Shown piece by piece: positions 23,052 through 32,517 of a DNA stretch of 36,314 nucleotides. Position numbers and translations under genes: made by a program. Within the stretch, counting starts at the first letter, position 1, and every line of letters starts with the position of its first letter. The stretch is from contig JBCCLI010000011.1 in the NCBI GenBank assembly GCA_039026975.1, positions 1-36,314 of the forward strand, written 5' to 3'. The stretch comes from JBCBKZ01 sp039026975 (GTDB taxonomy: Bacteria > Bacteroidota > Bacteroidia > J057). A model generated the notes under the pieces. It saw only the letters and a program-made list of their open reading frames with translations, searched no databases and was not told where the DNA came from.

Positions 23052-24158
23052 ATGGATACGCATTACCGTCTTGAAGTCTGGGTATCCCCTGAGCAGTATC
23101 ATCACGTATGCAGCGCATTAAAAATACCGGCAGAGGTGGCACCACGCTCTATCATTAAGCTGTTTGAAGCTCACAGGCCTATGATCCCTCAGATGGAGGA
23201 GGTCAATAGATATTTAGATCTAGCTGAGGGATTATATCCCTCTGTGGAATCGCTAGATCTGAAGCGGGAGGCCATCACGCTATGGATAGAGAGTGCCTGT
23301 AAACCAGAGTGTAGCCTCTTATTTGACCCTATGACCCTGATCAGGTTGGGGCAGGAAGAAATTAAGCCCTGTATTTCATTTTGGAAAGATGGTCGTGACG
23401 TGCTGATGCCTAAGGAATCTCTCGTGGAGCATGAGGCCAAGCCCATAGAAATAGAAGACATCTGGATAGAGGAGGAGGCAGTAAGGTATGATGAGGAAGG
23501 GGAGCTCATATCTGAGATTGGAGGAGAATACACAGATGTGTATGTCCGCTTTAGCGACCAGACGGTCTGGCATGCTTCCTGTTACACTTACACCTTCATT
23601 AGAAAGTTTATAGCTAAACACGGTTCCCTTGAGGATTCCTACCTCTGGAAAAGAAATATGATTTTCATCTCAACATTAGAGAGGGAAGGAATAGAGCAGC
23701 TTATTCTAAATTTATTAGAGGGGAGTATGTTTGAATATGCTTTTGAGCAGGTAGGAGGAGAAAAAGAAGTAATCTTAGAGCCTAATACTGGCTTAGTAGA
23801 GTTGAAAATTATTCATGAGTTGGCAGACCGTTCGGATATAGAGAAAGTGTTAGGAGTTAATGAGTCCCAGGTTCATGCTTCTGCTAATTTGTGGTCATTA
23901 CAGCTTCAGAGAAAAGCTGATGAAGGATATGTAGACCATTTAGGCTATATGATGGATCTGCTAGAGGGGAAATTCTCTAAACTAGCGGAATTAGGGATTC
24001 AGAAAATGGATATAAGCATTAGGTGGACGCATTATTATGAGGATCAGTGCCACCTGGAATTCACCCCGCCCATACTAGCTAGACTAGGGAAAAATGGAAT
24101 ATCTCTTGAACTGATCTGCAAAAGGGTAGGGGCTAATATCGCCAGGTGTTTAGAGTGA
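23052..24158 (+). CDS. Unassigned protein with two similar halves (DUF4279-like)
   Basis: The 368-residue protein has no signal peptide or membrane helix. Both halves end in a similar block: CSLLFDPMTLIRLGQ (near residue 87-101) in the N-terminal half and CHLEFTPPILARLGK (near 340) in the C-terminal half, each preceded by an ITLWI/DISIRW strand. This suggests two copies of one domain. The block resembles the DUF4279 family, which has a similar E-x-L-x-x-L-x-x-LG ending, but the match is by eye and weak. A very acidic segment (about 122-160, IEIEDIWIEEEAV) links the halves. The gene is flanked by the ankyrin gene and bipA. Function is unknown. Confidence 0.72.
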   Translation: MDTHYRLEVWVSPEQYHHVCSALKIPAEVAPRSIIKLFEAHRPMIPQMEEVNRYLDLAEGLYPSVESLDLKREAITLWIESACKPECSLLFDPMTLIRLGQEEIKPCISFWKDGRDVLMPKESLVEHEAKPIEIEDIWIEEEAVRYDEEGELISEIGGEYTDVYVRFSDQTVWHASCYTYTFIRKFIAKHGSLEDSYLWKRNMIFISTLEREGIEQLILNLLEGSMFEYAFEQVGGEKEVILEPNTGLVELKIIHELADRSDIEKVLGVNESQVHASANLWSLQLQRKADEGYVDHLGYMMDLLEGKFSKLAELGIQKMDISIRWTHYYEDQCHLEFTPPILARLGKNGISLELICKRVGANIARCLE

Positions 24159-24280
24159 AATAGGTAAATAGATCTATTTTTCAGCATGTATGCAGCTGAT
24201 GGGAGGCATTATGGTATGTTATCTGTAGAGTCTCCTAAGAAAAAAAGCCTGTAGGAGAGGAAAGTGGCAGGAATTAATCC

Positions 24281-24288
24281 TACCTTTG
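24281..24288 (+). promoter_or_regulatory. Bacteroidota -7 promoter box of bipA
   Basis: TACCTTTG is an exact match to the consensus TAnnTTTG and is followed by CAGCGC. It lies 20 bases before the ATG at 24309, so the leader would be very short. A -33 TTTG element at the usual distance is not clear. Confidence 0.6.
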
Positions 24289-24308
24289 CAGCGCCAAATT
24301 AAGCATTT

Positions 24309-26108
24309 ATGCAATCCATTAGAAATATAGCCATCATTGCCCATGTAGATCACGGGAAAACTACCTTGGTAGATAAGATGCTCCATCAGGGAAACCTGTT
24401 TGGGGATCATGAGAGACCGGGAGAACTTATCATGGACAGCAATGATCTAGAACGTGAGAGGGGAATAACCATTCTCTCCAAGAATGCCTCAGTAAGGTAT
24501 AAAGGAACCAAAATCAACATCATAGACACCCCTGGTCACTCCGATTTTGGGGGAGAAGTAGAGCGGGTGTTAAATATGGCTGATGGGGTATTACTATTGG
24601 TAGATGCCTTTGAAGGGCCTATGCCTCAGACCCGCTTTGTATTACATAAGGCCCTATCCTTAGGCTTAAATCCCATTGTAGTTATTAATAAGGTAGACAA
24701 GCCTAACTGTAGGCCTGAGGAGGTGAGGGATGATGTCTTTGAGCTTATGTTTGAGCTGGACGCTTCCGAGGAGCAATTAGATTTTACTACTGTCTACGGT
24801 TCTGCCAAGCAGGGATGGATGGGAGAAGCCTACGATCAGCCTCAAGAGGATATATCCTACTTACTAGATCAAGTGCTGGAATTAGTCCCTCCTCCCAAAG
24901 TGAATGAGGGGCCAGCGCAGTTGCAGATCACCAGCTTAGATTATTCTTCTTATGTGGGAAAAATAGCGGTAGGTAAACTCCTGAGAGGGAAATTAACGGA
25001 GAATATCCCTATCAAAATTATAGATAGAGAAGGGGGGATTCGTCAGGCTAGGCTAAAGGAGGTTTTTGTATTTGACGGCCTTGGGAAAAAGAAGGTAGAT
25101 AGTGTAGAAGCAGGTGACATCTGTGCATTAGTAGGGCTGGAAAGATTTGACATAGGGGATACAGTAACGGACTTTGATCATCCAGAGGCCTTACCTCCTA
25201 TCGCTATTGATGAGCCTACCATGAGTATGCTCTTCACTATAAATAATTCTCCCTTCTTTGGGAAGGAAGGGAAGTTTGTTACTTCCAGGCACCTAAAAGA
25301 GAGGTTAGATAAGGAGTTAGAGAAAAATGTGGCCCTGAAAGTGGAAGATACAGATTCCGCTGATGCCCATATGGTATTTGGGAGGGGGGTACTCCATCTA
25401 TCCATTCTCATAGAAACCATGAGGAGAGAGGGATACGAGCTACAAGTAGGTCAGCCTAAAGTGATAGTGAAGGAGGTAGAAGGGAGAAAATGTGAACCCA
25501 TAGAAGAACTGAGAATAGACCTGCCTGAGCATATGTCTGGTAGGGCCATAGATCTGGTAACTAGAAGGAAGGGAGAACTACTAAACATGGAGGTGAGGGG
25601 AGAACGCTGCTTTCTCACCTTTGAGATTCCTTCCAGAGGGCTGATAGGTCTCAGAAATGATATTCTTACTGCTACTGCCGGGGAGGCTATTATGGCGCAT
25701 AGGTTTAAGTCTTTTGAGCCAGTAAAGGGAGATATAGAAAAGCGGAATGCTGGTTCATTAATAGCACATGAGAAGGGGACAGCCATTTCCTATGCGTTGG
25801 ATAAACTGCAGGATAGAGGGAAGTTTTTTATAGCCCCTCAGGAGGAAGTATATGAAGGGATGGTCATAGGAGAAAATAACAGGCAGGATGATCTGGTAGT
25901 GAATGTTACCAAGACCAAGAAGCTCACTAATATGCGTGCGGCTGGTTCTGATGATAAGTCTAAACTAGCACCCCCTATACGGTTCAGCCTGGAAGAAGCC
26001 CTGGAATACATTAAGGAAGATGAGTACCTGGAGGTTACGCCTAAGAGCCTGCGAATCAGAAAAATCCAACTCAGAGAGCATGAGCGTAAGCGTAAGAATG
26101 GCAGATAG
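24309..26108 (+). CDS. bipA: Translational GTPase BipA/TypA
   Basis: BipA is a ribosome-associated translation-factor GTPase that assists 50S assembly and stress growth. The 599-residue protein shows the GTP-binding motifs G1 IIAHVDHGKTTLVDKM (residues 8-23), G2 RERGITILSKNA, G3 DTPGHSDFGGEVER and G4 NKVDKP, and a G5-like YGSAKQGW. The EF-Tu-like domain 2 follows, then the EF-G-like domain V and the BipA-specific C-terminal domain containing PEHMSGRAIDLVTRRKGE, FEIPSRGLIGLRNDILTATAGEAIMAHRF and KGTAISYALDKLQDRGKFF. The length is normal. The start follows the -7 box closely and no in-frame alternative is needed. Confidence 0.97.
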   Translation: MQSIRNIAIIAHVDHGKTTLVDKMLHQGNLFGDHERPGELIMDSNDLERERGITILSKNASVRYKGTKINIIDTPGHSDFGGEVERVLNMADGVLLLVDAFEGPMPQTRFVLHKALSLGLNPIVVINKVDKPNCRPEEVRDDVFELMFELDASEEQLDFTTVYGSAKQGWMGEAYDQPQEDISYLLDQVLELVPPPKVNEGPAQLQITSLDYSSYVGKIAVGKLLRGKLTENIPIKIIDREGGIRQARLKEVFVFDGLGKKKVDSVEAGDICALVGLERFDIGDTVTDFDHPEALPPIAIDEPTMSMLFTINNSPFFGKEGKFVTSRHLKERLDKELEKNVALKVEDTDSADAHMVFGRGVLHLSILIETMRREGYELQVGQPKVIVKEVEGRKCEPIEELRIDLPEHMSGRAIDLVTRRKGELLNMEVRGERCFLTFEIPSRGLIGLRNDILTATAGEAIMAHRFKSFEPVKGDIEKRNAGSLIAHEKGTAISYALDKLQDRGKFFIAPQEEVYEGMVIGENNRQDDLVVNVTKTKKLTNMRAAGSDDKSKLAPPIRFSLEEALEYIKEDEYLEVTPKSLRIRKIQLREHERKRKNGR

Positions 26109-26160
26109 CTCCCAAATCTAGCCACTTACATTCCTTACTGACTTTTCTATGTGCGGTTAA

Positions 26161-27336
26161 TTATTCACTCATGGTAGAGGTAAGATCATAAGCTAGGGTG
26201 AATCTAAGGGTGTTATCTAATGGATGATCCTCCTCTGGAAACAGCAGAAGAGATACATCAAGGCTGAACCCTCTATACGTTCCCCCAAGCCCCACTGTAA
26301 AAAACTTTCTATCTCCTTTGAACGGGTCTTCATGAAAAAAACCTCCCCTGGCCGCCACTATATTCATAAACTGATACTCAAGACCTAAAGAAAAGTTGAT
26401 CTCTGATAGTTCTTCACTAAATCCATTTTCTGCATCAGAAAAACTCCCCAGCATCCCTTCTATTAGCCCTTTATCAGAGCTACCTCCTTCAGATGGGACC
26501 AATAGCTTATTAAAATCATTGGTGAAAGTGATAGCATGTAGTTCATTAATGGCTAAGGTAAGTGCATAGCCTAGCCTTAAGTTGACTGGTAAAAAATCTT
26601 CATCAGATGAGATGTCTGTATAGGAAACCTTAGGGCCTATATTGGATAGGTTGAGACCTGTTTGTAGGGTTAGGCCATTACTACCTACACTATAAGTGGA
26701 GAGGTAGAATAGGGATATATCAGCAGCTACGGCATGTATATCAAAGTTAGCCTGGGAAAAGGAGGGATTTACCGCTAGTCTACTCCGGATATACCTAAAA
26801 CTTAATCCAGCCGATAGCTTTTCAGCCAGCTTGCGAGTGTATCCCACATCTACTGCTAGCTCAAGAGGAGTATCTGTTCCTATAGGCTGGCCTAGGCCGT
26901 CTGTAAATTCTATCTCTCCGTAGTTAAAATACCTGAACGATCCGAAAATGGTGCCTGCTCTTTCCCCCAGGTTGTAATAAGCGGACGTATAGGAGAGGAA
27001 GAGATCAGGTATAGCGGACTTCCCAAACCGGGGATCCAATACATTTTGAATTTTGATATTTCTTAACCACGGGACAAATGAAGTGCTGACACCAAAAGAA
27101 CCCTTGAAAAAGGAAATAGTAGCAGGGTTCCAGTGTACCGCATTAGCATCATCTGCTGTGGCTACTCCTGATTCTCCCATGGCCCCTGCACGTGCATCTG
27201 GAGCTAGCGTTAGGAAAGGAACAGCTGTTGTGATGGTTCTCACACCTTGCTGACCTGAGTTATTTGTTTGGGCAAGGCAAAAATGAAAAGATGGGCATAA
27301 TAATATGCCCATCAATATGGAAAGTTGTCTTTTCAT
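26161..27336 (-). CDS. PorV-like outer-membrane protein (second tandem copy)
   Basis: The 391-residue protein is the diverged partner of the PorV encoded just upstream. I use the ATG at 27336, which gives a signal peptide (MKRQLSILMGILLCPSFHFCLAQ); an ATG at 27378 would add 14 residues ahead of it. The mature part begins RTITTAVPFLTLAPDARAGAMGESGVATADDANAVHWNPA-like, the PorV start, and continues as an outer-membrane beta-barrel of the FadL/PorV type with repeated aromatic strands (YYNLGERAGTIFGSFRYF, EFTDGLGQPIGTDTP). The C-terminus ends in an aromatic-rich strand (LRFTLAYDLTSTMSE). It lies 55 bases downstream of the first copy and converges with bipA. PorV carries type IX cargo from the translocon to PorU; a role for this copy is inferred. 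Confidence 0.88.
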   Translation of the reverse strand: MKRQLSILMGILLCPSFHFCLAQTNNSGQQGVRTITTAVPFLTLAPDARAGAMGESGVATADDANAVHWNPATISFFKGSFGVSTSFVPWLRNIKIQNVLDPRFGKSAIPDLFLSYTSAYYNLGERAGTIFGSFRYFNYGEIEFTDGLGQPIGTDTPLELAVDVGYTRKLAEKLSAGLSFRYIRSRLAVNPSFSQANFDIHAVAADISLFYLSTYSVGSNGLTLQTGLNLSNIGPKVSYTDISSDEDFLPVNLRLGYALTLAINELHAITFTNDFNKLLVPSEGGSSDKGLIEGMLGSFSDAENGFSEELSEINFSLGLEYQFMNIVAARGGFFHEDPFKGDRKFFTVGLGGTYRGFSLDVSLLLFPEEDHPLDNTLRFTLAYDLTSTMSE

Positions 27337-27391
27337 GCCAGTATTGCTTAATCTATAGAAGCAGTACCCGTCTAGCATAACTATATCATCC

Positions 27392-28531
27392 TTACTCAGT
27401 CTCTATAGGAGCGAAATCATACGTAAGGGTGAATCTTAGTGTATTCTGTAGTGGGTGGTTCTGCTCAAGTGGAGCTAGGTAAGCAAAATGAAGACCGAAT
27501 ACATTGTACCGGATTCCTGCTCCCAGGGTGATGAACTTACGGTTACCTTTCTTAGGATCCTCATAGAAATATCCTACTCTGGCAGCGAACAAGTCGCGAT
27601 ACCAATACTCAAAACCGGCAGAAACGTTGATTTCAGAAATCTCTTCCCCAAACCCATCCTGCGCATCACTAAAGCTTCCAAAAATACCCTGTAGTAAGGC
27701 CTCATCAGAGTTACCTCCCTCAGAAGGGACTAATAACTTATTGAAGTCATTCGCGAAGGTGATGCTATTATAATCATCTACCTGTACTTTGAATGCATAG
27801 CCTATTCTCAGGTTTACAGGAATAAAGTCCTGATCCGCTGTATTGTCAGTATAGGAAACCTTAGGCCCTATATTAGAGATATTCATTCCCGCCTTAAAGT
27901 TCACTGGGCTTCCATTAACTGAGAAGTCAGTGTTATAAAGGAAAGAAAGATCACCTGCAATAGAATTAACAGGATTAATGGGCTGGCCTATATTAGCGTT
28001 AGACGCCAGGCGACTGTAGATATACCTTAGGGTTACAGCGGCAGAAAGATTAGGGGTAACTTTTCTTGCATACCCCACATCTACAGCAAACTCATTGGGT
28101 TTGTCGCTACCTATAGGCTGTCCTAAGCCATCAGTAAATTCAATATCTCCTAGGGAAAAGTATCGTAGGGAGGCTCCTACTACTCCTCCTTTTTCCCCTG
28201 TGTTATAGTAGCCAGATAGATACATCAGGTTAATGTCTGGAATCCCCAATGAACGGAGCCATGGAGAATATGACATACTGAACCCCATCTGGTTTTGAAA
28301 GAAAGCCATAGCTGAGGTGTTCCAATGTAAAGCGTTGGCGTCATCTGTGACGGCTACGCCTGCCTCTCCCATACCGCCAGCGCGGGAATCAGGAGCTACA
28401 AGTAAAAATGGAACAGCTGTAGTAATGGTTCTGGTGCCATCTTGGCCCGCAGTGTTGGTCTGGGCCAGGATATACTTGCCATGTACGCATAGGAATACTA
28501 GGCATGTGATAGTAACTGCTAACTTACGCAT
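27392..28531 (-). CDS. porV: Type IX secretion outer-membrane protein PorV
   Basis: The 379-residue protein has a signal peptide (MRKLAVTITCLVFLCVHGKYILAQ), followed by TRTITTAVPFLLVAPDSRAGGMGEAGVAVTDDANALHW-type sequence, the hallmark of PorV (LptO). The rest is a 14-strand-type FadL-like barrel with YYNTGEKGGVVGASLRYFSL, EFTDGLGQPIGSDKP and the C-terminal strand LRFTLTYDFAPIETE. PorV binds the C-terminal domain of cargo proteins leaving the Sov translocon and presents them to PorU. The gene follows porU on the same strand after a 306-base gap, in the porU-porV order found in Flavobacterium. Its sequence is closer than the next gene to the standard PorV pattern. Confidence 0.93.
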   Translation of the reverse strand: MRKLAVTITCLVFLCVHGKYILAQTNTAGQDGTRTITTAVPFLLVAPDSRAGGMGEAGVAVTDDANALHWNTSAMAFFQNQMGFSMSYSPWLRSLGIPDINLMYLSGYYNTGEKGGVVGASLRYFSLGDIEFTDGLGQPIGSDKPNEFAVDVGYARKVTPNLSAAVTLRYIYSRLASNANIGQPINPVNSIAGDLSFLYNTDFSVNGSPVNFKAGMNISNIGPKVSYTDNTADQDFIPVNLRIGYAFKVQVDDYNSITFANDFNKLLVPSEGGNSDEALLQGIFGSFSDAQDGFGEEISEINVSAGFEYWYRDLFAARVGYFYEDPKKGNRKFITLGAGIRYNVFGLHFAYLAPLEQNHPLQNTLRFTLTYDFAPIETE

Positions 28532-28837
28532 ATGAATGCTACCTTAAACTTATAATGTAATACAAACGAGAGTCTACGTTATACCATAGGCAGGCGGCAA
28601 ATATTATTTCTGCGGGATAAAAGTAATGATTAATTGTAGTTATGCAGCAACGAGAAAAAACTTATTCTTACGTTTTACATGACAAATATAAGAGATAAAG
28701 CCGTAAATTCTTGTCTCTCTCTTACTTAAGTTAACCATTCAGGTTTAATTTCTTACCAGTGAGAGGCTTAGCTTCTATCTTTCTCCTATATAACGTCAAT
28801 TAATACCCATTTCGTTGATTGAAAGGGGGATTTTTTC
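28532..28837. other. Intergenic region between porV and porU
   Basis: This 306-base gap between two minus-strand genes has no reading frame of interest. On the minus strand a TTTG occurs near 28566 and TAAGTTTA near 28549, but their spacing does not match the Bacteroidota consensus, so no promoter is called. The length suggests that porV may have its own promoter here. Confidence 0.35.
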
Positions 28838-31800
28838 TTAAGGTTTTATCCAAACCATTCTGTTATAGGTGTTTACCTCACTCCCTGAACCTCTGTCAGT
28901 AAGAGAAACCTTGTACAAATAAATACCTGGGCTTAGCTGAGTACCGTTAGTATGAGTTCCATTCCAGCTAATACCTTCAAAATTATTGCCGGAGGCAAGG
29001 AAATCTGCACTAAGTAATCGGACACTTCTTCCCTGAGTATCAAACACCTCCACTTCCACGCTTAGATTCTTTCCAGACTGGTTATGGCTAATTTTAAAGG
29101 TAGTTTCATCTCCCAGGGTGCTGGGATTTGGATAATTTAATACCTGTTCCAGGGCCATATTTTCATTACTGACTACTATAAAAGCGGTGATGGCTTCCGC
29201 AGGATTATTAGCACCATCCCACACCCTAACACGGATGTTATGTTCTCCTTCAGCCAGATCTCTAAGCCTGTAGTTGACAGACCCTTTGGTATAATCATCC
29301 TTAGCAGCAGTGTAGAAATCATTGAGAATAATGGGATTAGCTTCATCCTCATCCAGAATCCCTATAAGCTCGTGGCCTACCCCACTGCCCACAGTATTAA
29401 TTCCACTCTCATCACTCACATCCAAGAGTAAGACCGGGTCACTATCCGTACTACTCCCATCAGTCCAACTCCTATCATTCAGGAATAAGTCAATGGCAGG
29501 TCCCTGCTCATCTGGTGCCGCACTGACGTCTGTACCCCCAATAAATATATTATTATAACAGCCAGCACCATCTACTTCTTGATTACTGAAGTACAGACTT
29601 ATTTTTCCCGTTCCATCATCATATGAAATATCTAGTGGTATTTTGAAGGAAACGTCAAATTGTCCATTTGCTACTGTAGCCTTACCACTGAATATCCTAT
29701 TCTTTCTCCAATCAAAGGTAAAGTTTGAAAGGCGGGTAGTAAACCTGCTGGGCTTATCAAAAACGGTAACGTCCAGTTCCCCATTATAATCACTGATAAG
29801 GGTACCATTTAAGTCGTTAATGGTTCCTTGTAGGTTCACTAGAGATAAAGACTTAAGGGTATCTCCTTCTGTAGCTAAAGGAAGGTCATTTATGGTCTGT
29901 ATATTAGCTCTTAGGCTCGGGTAATTTAGCTGGATGGCAGGATCTCCCATAAGCGTGAAGTTCCTGGAGTTAATGTTGGTAAAATCTCCCAGGACAAAGG
30001 TTCTGTTTTTAGTCCGCTGCATAACCTCTCCCATGGTGGGCATTCTCCCTTTTTCCTCATCATACGTAAATACTTCCCTGTAAAAGTTCTGATTCAGGGT
30101 AGCATTAGGATTGGAGAACACTAACCTTACGGTTGTAAATAGGGAAATAGCGCCGCCATCTGCCTTCTCCAGCATGACTTCAGCACCTGATCTCAGCCCT
30201 GGATCATCCCATCTTCCAAATTCACAAGTGGCAGTAACTACCACTGGCAGCTTTTCCCCATTTCTCATTTGGGGGATATCAGATATCTCTAGTATCCTGG
30301 AATTAGACCAGGCAAATTCTCCTCCGTGGCCAGTGTAGTTAATGATGAGGCTTCCTTGATCCATAGCATCCAGAAGGGCATCTCTTCCATCTGGAAACGT
30401 AGGCTGCGTAGGGGTAGGGACAAAGGTATAATTGTCCATATAGATCTTTTCTACGTTATAACAAGCATTGGCATTTTCTATCAGCGGAGAGTAATTATCT
30501 GCTTGACTCACGTGAATGTTCCCTTCTCCCTCTTTATGGTCAGCTACTAATACCACCCTGTTTCTCCAGTCTCCTGCGCTTTCCATATCCGTTACGTAAG
30601 AGATAATCTTATCTACTACAGCTCTGGCCTGTTCTACTGTGGAAGCCGGGATACGACCGATGCCTGCGTCCAAGAAGTTTCTTTCAGTTCTAGTATCACC
30701 ATTCAGATTAGAACTTTCTCCCCAAAAGCCTTCCTCATCATCTAAAAAGACAAAGAAATCATCACTCGTATAAGATTGGGTAGGGCTCCATGAGTTTCTG
30801 CTCTGGTAAGTAAGGAGAAGTCCCAACGCAATAGAGTTCCCATCAATGTCTTTAAGCACTCCTTTATAGTCATAAGACCCATCTCCAAACATCAGTACAT
30901 GTCCCGGGAGTACACCTCCTGATAGGTCATAAAACATTTTAATAAAGTCTCTCACTGCAGTAACATCCTGCTTTCCACTGGAGAATTCATTATAGATAGC
31001 GCCAGGCGTAACTACGTGAACTACCCTGCCAAACTGGGTTCGGTGGAAGTCTGCTAGCCTTTCTGCCTCCTGTCTTAATTCTGGAGCAGTGATAATGAGG
31101 TAATTAGCTAATTCTAATCCATGAAGGTTTTGATTAGGAATTTGCCTCCCAAAGACTGGAGTGTTAAAATCAGTGGTAAAACCTTTGTAGGTTTTAGGGC
31201 CTGAAAGGGTAGTGGTAAAGGTATTGGACTGAAGGGTGATTTCTTCCGGGCGGAGAGGGTTACTCACGTCCCATATCCTGTTCCCTTCAGCATTAGCTAC
31301 TGAAATTCTCCCTACAGTAAAAGGGTTAGCACTGGCTGGCAGCCTGAATTCAAAATCAGCCTTTTCCTGTAGATCTAGGATTTTATCATAATTAATTTCT
31401 ATCCAATCTAGCCATCCTTCGGAGCGGGAGTCTCCAGCTTTATCATAGACTAGTCTGAGGGGCATTCTATTATTTTGAATTTCAGAAGCTGATACGGAAT
31501 AAGTAGCTATTCTATCAAAATAATATACTGCATCACTATTATTTACATCAGCTCTACGTACTGATAAAGTCCCTATTCTGTTTTCTCCTACTTCAGCATA
31601 AAAGCGGGAAGAAGCTCCAGACCTAGCTGTTACCCTCATGCTGATGGTGATTTCCCCATCAGGCGCTAAGTCAGGCATGTCGAAAATATATTCTTTCTCT
31701 GTGATTAGGTCAAATTTATCTCCTAGCCAGTATCTGCCAGACTTAATGGGATTATCATTATCCGTTTCTACAAAAGATAGTCCTTTTGCTTCTGTGATTT

Positions 31801-32320
31801 CCAGGGTAGGATTAATAGGTGCTTCAGCTGGCTGAATGCGTAATCCTGCTTGTTCTCCAATTCTCAGAAAGTAGAAAGCAGTATCTGAGTATAAGTTAAG
31901 GCTATGCTGAAACCGTAGTACTTCCTCATTATAGGTCCAGGTGTGTGGAGACTGCCCATAGAAAAGCAGGTAATCATTCTGGTCAAAGCTTCCATCACTT
32001 TCACCTGCTACCCAAATGGCATTCTCTACTAAGTCATCATGCCTGGGCGCTATATTCGCTTGGGGGAGCATAGCCCCTCCATTTCCATATAGTTGAATAT
32101 TGGCAGGATTAATAGAGGCTATGTTAATACCTAGCTGGTTAAAAAAGGAAGCATCCAGCTTATAAATACCATCTTTTTGCACGCCTATTTTATACCAGTC
32201 CCCTGTCGCTAAAACAGAGCTGCTCGCATACGCTCGCGTTTGGGCCCAAATAGATGTGGGAGAACCCATTCCTGCCAGGAGAAGAAAAGCGCAAATGAAA
32301 GTTGTCAGCCGTCGAAACAT
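28838..32320 (-). CDS. porU: Type IX secretion sortase PorU
   Basis: PorU is a cell-surface gingipain-like cysteine protease (peptidase C25) that cleaves the C-terminal signal of type IX cargo and attaches it to the outer membrane. The 1160-residue protein has a signal peptide (cleavage near residue 27, SIWAQ) and a beta-rich N-terminal region with the GVQKDGIYKLDASFF motif. The C25 catalytic domain spans about 400-800. It carries His665 in NYTGHGGEFAW and Cys699 in VVTATCEFGRWDDP. MGDPAIQL follows. The C-terminal 85 residues form a sorting-type domain (LNYPNPSTLGDETTFKI, GRSVRLLSADF, GISWNGTHTNG, LSPGIYLYKV). Gene order with porV supports the call. Confidence 0.96.
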   Translation of the reverse strand: MFRRLTTFICAFLLLAGMGSPTSIWAQTRAYASSSVLATGDWYKIGVQKDGIYKLDASFFNQLGINIASINPANIQLYGNGGAMLPQANIAPRHDDLVENAIWVAGESDGSFDQNDYLLFYGQSPHTWTYNEEVLRFQHSLNLYSDTAFYFLRIGEQAGLRIQPAEAPINPTLEITEAKGLSFVETDNDNPIKSGRYWLGDKFDLITEKEYIFDMPDLAPDGEITISMRVTARSGASSRFYAEVGENRIGTLSVRRADVNNSDAVYYFDRIATYSVSASEIQNNRMPLRLVYDKAGDSRSEGWLDWIEINYDKILDLQEKADFEFRLPASANPFTVGRISVANAEGNRIWDVSNPLRPEEITLQSNTFTTTLSGPKTYKGFTTDFNTPVFGRQIPNQNLHGLELANYLIITAPELRQEAERLADFHRTQFGRVVHVVTPGAIYNEFSSGKQDVTAVRDFIKMFYDLSGGVLPGHVLMFGDGSYDYKGVLKDIDGNSIALGLLLTYQSRNSWSPTQSYTSDDFFVFLDDEEGFWGESSNLNGDTRTERNFLDAGIGRIPASTVEQARAVVDKIISYVTDMESAGDWRNRVVLVADHKEGEGNIHVSQADNYSPLIENANACYNVEKIYMDNYTFVPTPTQPTFPDGRDALLDAMDQGSLIINYTGHGGEFAWSNSRILEISDIPQMRNGEKLPVVVTATCEFGRWDDPGLRSGAEVMLEKADGGAISLFTTVRLVFSNPNATLNQNFYREVFTYDEEKGRMPTMGEVMQRTKNRTFVLGDFTNINSRNFTLMGDPAIQLNYPSLRANIQTINDLPLATEGDTLKSLSLVNLQGTINDLNGTLISDYNGELDVTVFDKPSRFTTRLSNFTFDWRKNRIFSGKATVANGQFDVSFKIPLDISYDDGTGKISLYFSNQEVDGAGCYNNIFIGGTDVSAAPDEQGPAIDLFLNDRSWTDGSSTDSDPVLLLDVSDESGINTVGSGVGHELIGILDEDEANPIILNDFYTAAKDDYTKGSVNYRLRDLAEGEHNIRVRVWDGANNPAEAITAFIVVSNENMALEQVLNYPNPSTLGDETTFKISHNQSGKNLSVEVEVFDTQGRSVRLLSADFLASGNNFEGISWNGTHTNGTQLSPGIYLYKVSLTDRGSGSEVNTYNRMVWIKP

Positions 32321-32517
32321 GTTGTACCTCTTTTATCTGATAAGATAACGATGGAAACCATTACTTGTGATAGTCCATTAATGTAATGTCAAATTACAGA
32401 AAATACCCTCTGCAATTGTGGGAAAAAAATGGGTATCTATACACTTAGTGGAAAAAACATAGAAATTTATCTATCTAAGGACCAGGAAAGTGTACCCCAG
32501 CTGACATCTTTTTCTGG

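Noticed and set aside
28532..28600. TTTG and TAAGTTTA elements as a porV promoter
   Set aside because: The spacing of about 10 bases does not match the roughly 19-base separation of Bacteroidota -33 and -7 boxes.
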